DNA of 64,000 nt, taken from the NCBI RefSeq assembly GCF_024124905.1, contig NZ_JAMXST010000001.1, positions 372,001 to 436,000 of the forward strand, written 5' to 3'. Below are positions 61,630 to 64,000 of the stretch, piece by piece. The translations under genes and the position numbers were made by a program. The number at the start of each line of letters is the position of its first letter. Position 1 is the first letter of the stretch. This stretch comes from Cellulosimicrobium cellulans (GTDB taxonomy: Bacteria > Actinomycetota > Actinomycetes > Actinomycetales > Cellulomonadaceae). The notes beneath the pieces were generated by a model. The model worked only from the letters and a program-made list of their open reading frames with translations, ran no database searches and had not been told where the DNA came from.

Positions 61630-61983
61630 GCGCTTCGGTGTTCCGTTCTGAGGTGGGGGGCGAGCTGGGGACGGACCGCCGGTCGTCCTCGCTCATCGTA
61701 CGGCCCCGCCCGCGCCGGGGCCGACCGGACGGGCCGGGCGATTGTGTGACATCCGACCGAAATCCAGCACGTGGGCACCGCCCGGGCGCGAACGGCGTCC
61801 GCGTATAGGCTGGACCTGCAACCGTCCCGCGTCGGACCGCTCGTCGAGACCTGTGGACCGCGGACGACGTGACCGGCACCGGGCCGCCCCGCCCCCTGAG
61901 GCGTGAGGCCGGGAAATGTTCAACGGTTGTTTCGAGTTGTCGCGAGGATCCGGGGCGCGCGCTCCGGACGGGAATGAGGTTCG
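61630..61983. promoter_or_regulatory. Divergent ctaB/tkt intergenic region
   Basis: 354 bp without a gene. TATAGGCT at 61804-61811 is a good extended -10 for the tkt direction and would give a ~170-nt 5' leader; a clear -35 is not seen. GAGG lies just before the tkt GTG. I see no attenuator hairpin or riboswitch I can name. Confidence 0.5.
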
Positions 61984-64000
61984 GTGAACGCGTTGTCCCC
62001 TGCTCACACGCCCCTGGACTGGACGGACCTGGACGACCGGGCCGTCAAGACGATCAAGGCGCTCGCCGCCGACGCGGTGGAGAAGGTGGGCAACGGCCAC
62101 CCCGGCACCGCGATCTCGCTGGCCCCGGCCGCCTACCTCCTGTTCCAGAAGGTCATGCGTCACGACCCGTCGGACGACCGCTGGGTCGGCCGCGACCGGT
62201 TCGTGCTCTCGGCGGGCCACTCGTCGCTCACGATCTACCTCCAGCTCTTCCTCGCCGGGTACGGCCTGGAGATGGCGGACATCGAGGCCCTGCGCACGTG
62301 GGGCTCCAAGACCCCCGGCCACCCCGAGTACAAGCACACCAAGGGCGTCGAGATCACGACCGGCCCGCTCGGCCAGGGCCTCGCGTCCTCCGTCGGCATG
62401 GCCTTCGCGGCCCGCCGCGAGCGCGGTCTGCTGGACCCGTCGACCGCCCCGGGCGAGTCGCCGTTCGACCACCACGTGTACGTCATCGCGTCCGACGGCG
62501 ACCTGCAGGAGGGCGTGACGAGCGAGGCGTCCTCGCTCGCCGGCCACCAGCAGCTCGGCAACCTCGTCGTCATCTGGGACGACAACAAGATCTCCATCGA
62601 GGACGACACGGACATCGCGTTCACCGAGGACGTCCTCGCGCGCTACGCGGCGTACGGCTGGCACACCCAGCGCGTCGACTGGACCAACGGCGGCACCGGC
62701 TACGCGGAGGACGTCGACGCGCTGCACGCCGCGATCGAGGCCGCCAAGGCCGAGACCGGCAAGCCGTCGATCATCGCGCTGCGCACGATCATCGGCTACC
62801 CGTCGCCGACCAAGCAGAACACCGGCGGCATCCACGGCTCGGCCATGGGCGCGGACGAGATCAAGGGCCTCAAGATCGAGCTCGGCCTCGACCCCGAGGC
62901 GAGCTTCGCGATCGACGACGAGGTGCTCGCGTACACGCGCGCCGTCGGCGAGCGCCAGGGCGACGCGCGCGCCGCCTGGGAGACCGCCTTCGCCGCGTGG
63001 AAGACCGCGAACCCCTCGGGCGCCGAGCTCCTCGACCGGCTCGAGAAGCGCGAGCTGCCCGCGGGCTGGGAGGACGCGCTCCCCACGTTCGAGGCGGGCA
63101 AGGCCGTCGCGACGCGATCCGCGTCGGGCAAGGTCCTCACCGCGCTCAAGGACGTGCTCCCCGAGCTGTGGGGCGGCTCGGCCGACCTCGCCGGCTCCAA
63201 CAACACGACCATGGACGGCGAGCCGTCGTTCGTGCCCGTCGAGCACGCGACCAAGAAGTTCCCCGGCCACGAGTACGGGCGCACGCTGCACTTCGGCATC
63301 CGTGAGCACGCCATGGGCGCGATCCTCAACGGCATCGTCCTGCACGGCGGCACGCGCGCCTACGGCGGCACCTTCCTCCAGTTCAGCGACTACATGCGTC
63401 CCGCGGTGCGGCTCGCCGCGCTCATGGAGATCCCGACGACGTTCGTGTGGACGCACGACTCGATCGGCCTGGGCGAGGACGGCCCGACGCACCAGCCCGT
63501 CGAGCACCTCGCCGCGCTGCGCGCCATCCCGGGCCTCGACGTCGTCCGCCCGGCCGACGCCAACGAGACCTCGTGGGCCTGGCGCACGATCCTGGAGAAC
63601 ACCGAGCGCCCGGCGGGCATCATCCTCACGCGTCAGAACGTCCCGACGTTCCCGCGCGGCACCGAGGGCTACGCCGACGCCTCGGGCACCGCCCGCGGCG
63701 GCTACGTGCTGCTCGACACCGAGGGCACGCCCGACGTCATCCTCATCGGCACCGGCTCCGAGGTGCAGCTCGCCGTCGAGGCGCGCGAGATCCTCGCGGG
63801 CGAGGGCGTGCAGGCGCGCGTCGTCTCCCTCCCGAGCCGCGAGTGGTTCGACGGTCAGGACGCCGCCTACCGCGAGTCCGTCCTGCCGGCCGCCGTCCGC
63901 GCGCGCGTGTCCGTCGAGGCGGGCGTGGCGCAGGGCTGGCGCGAGCTCGTCGGCGACGCCGGCCGCTCCGTGAGCCTCGAGCACTACGGCGCCTCGGCCG
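61984..64000 (+). CDS. tkt: Transketolase (3' end off the window)
   Basis: The frame is open from GTG 61984 to the last base, 672 codons, about 30 short of a full transketolase. The TPP-binding region is ASDGDLQEGVTSEASSLAGH with DDNKIS, the substrate His is in KVGNGHPGTAIS, and HDSIGLGEDGPTHQPVEHL is the pyrimidine-domain signature. The enzyme links glycolysis and the pentose phosphate pathway in the cytoplasm. Confidence 0.95.
   Translation, partial: MNALSPAHTPLDWTDLDDRAVKTIKALAADAVEKVGNGHPGTAISLAPAAYLLFQKVMRHDPSDDRWVGRDRFVLSAGHSSLTIYLQLFLAGYGLEMADIEALRTWGSKTPGHPEYKHTKGVEITTGPLGQGLASSVGMAFAARRERGLLDPSTAPGESPFDHHVYVIASDGDLQEGVTSEASSLAGHQQLGNLVVIWDDNKISIEDDTDIAFTEDVLARYAAYGWHTQRVDWTNGGTGYAEDVDALHAAIEAAKAETGKPSIIALRTIIGYPSPTKQNTGGIHGSAMGADEIKGLKIELGLDPEASFAIDDEVLAYTRAVGERQGDARAAWETAFAAWKTANPSGAELLDRLEKRELPAGWEDALPTFEAGKAVATRSASGKVLTALKDVLPELWGGSADLAGSNNTTMDGEPSFVPVEHATKKFPGHEYGRTLHFGIREHAMGAILNGIVLHGGTRAYGGTFLQFSDYMRPAVRLAALMEIPTTFVWTHDSIGLGEDGPTHQPVEHLAALRAIPGLDVVRPADANETSWAWRTILENTERPAGIILTRQNVPTFPRGTEGYADASGTARGGYVLLDTEGTPDVILIGTGSEVQLAVEAREILAGEGVQARVVSLPSREWFDGQDAAYRESVLPAAVRARVSVEAGVAQGWRELVGDAGRSVSLEHYGASA

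Noticed and set aside
61693-63984. 763-codon minus-strand open frame opposite transketolase
   Set aside because: High-GC antisense shadow; transketolase motifs on the plus strand are continuous through the same region.
1-64000. CRISPR array
   Set aside because: No regularly spaced direct repeats with unique spacers were seen; the only tandem repeat is coding (33462-33695).

Overview
The window comes from a very high-GC actinomycete, most likely order Micrococcales and close to Promicromonosporaceae/Cellulomonadaceae. The reasons are near-saturated G/C third positions, many GTG starts, dense ATGA/GTGA/TGATG overlaps, the xerD-parA-scpA-scpB-rluB-aroH-cmk-der order, divergent ctaB/tkt, and a cohesin/dockerin pair of the kind found in plant-polymer degraders. 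The genus is an inference from gene content; no 16S is present.

Positions 1 to about 38.5 kb look like an integrative and conjugative element (ICE) with cargo, sitting against a tRNA-Pro(GGG) gene (38419-38492, minus strand). The right end has the usual order excisionase (36786) - tyrosine integrase (36982) - terminator - tRNA. The left end is not visible and probably lies beyond position 1. The backbone holds an AraC-type regulator, an ArdC-like antirestriction/zincin protein, a primase-polymerase, a DUF2637-HTH protein, a ParB-like protein (4.1-9.2 kb) and a type IV secretion block (9.25-17.95 kb: VirB8-like, a three-domain cell-wall hydrolase, two small DUF6112-type membrane proteins, a VirB6/TrbL-like protein, SCO6880-type and VirB4-like ATPase). 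The coupling ATPase VirD4 (34343) is cut off from this block by about 14 kb of cargo. No relaxase gene is recognisable.

The cargo is mostly toxic-metal resistance. Left to right it holds: (i) a CstR-like sensor operon under a palindromic operator (1.0-2.0 kb); (ii) arsN-like/arsR divergent from two flavoproteins and an MFS transporter (17.8-22.6 kb); (iii) a CmtR-type Cd/Pb sensor, P-type ATPase and thioredoxin-like protein (22.6-25.2 kb); (iv) after a 12-bp-stem terminator, a converging trxB-trxA-acr3-arsR/arsC fusion-arsC operon (25.3-29.2 kb). Arsenate would be reduced by the two ArsC domains with electrons from TrxA/TrxB, arsenite exported by Acr3, and organoarsenicals handled by the ArsN-like acetyltransferase and ArsO-like monooxygenase. 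Next is a three-gene recombinase operon (29.2-32.4 kb: active tyrosine recombinase, XRE regulator, zinc-ribbon recombinase-like protein), then a decayed DUF4145 gene and a small tandem-repeat protein.

From 38.65 kb the sequence is ordinary host chromosome. It has an MFS/GntR pair, a DUF899 protein, an alpha/beta hydrolase, an MFS drug exporter, a surface-enzyme cluster (cohesin protein with sortase signal, dockerin-amidase, SGNH esterase; 44.6-49.0 kb), then a long minus-strand housekeeping run from der to ctaB, and a truncated transketolase gene at the right edge. The most unusual item is the adjacent cohesin and dockerin genes, which may form a minimal surface display system for an amidase. 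The three-gene recombinase operon inside the ICE and a recurring GC-rich CACCTG motif at ICE gene junctions also merit follow-up.
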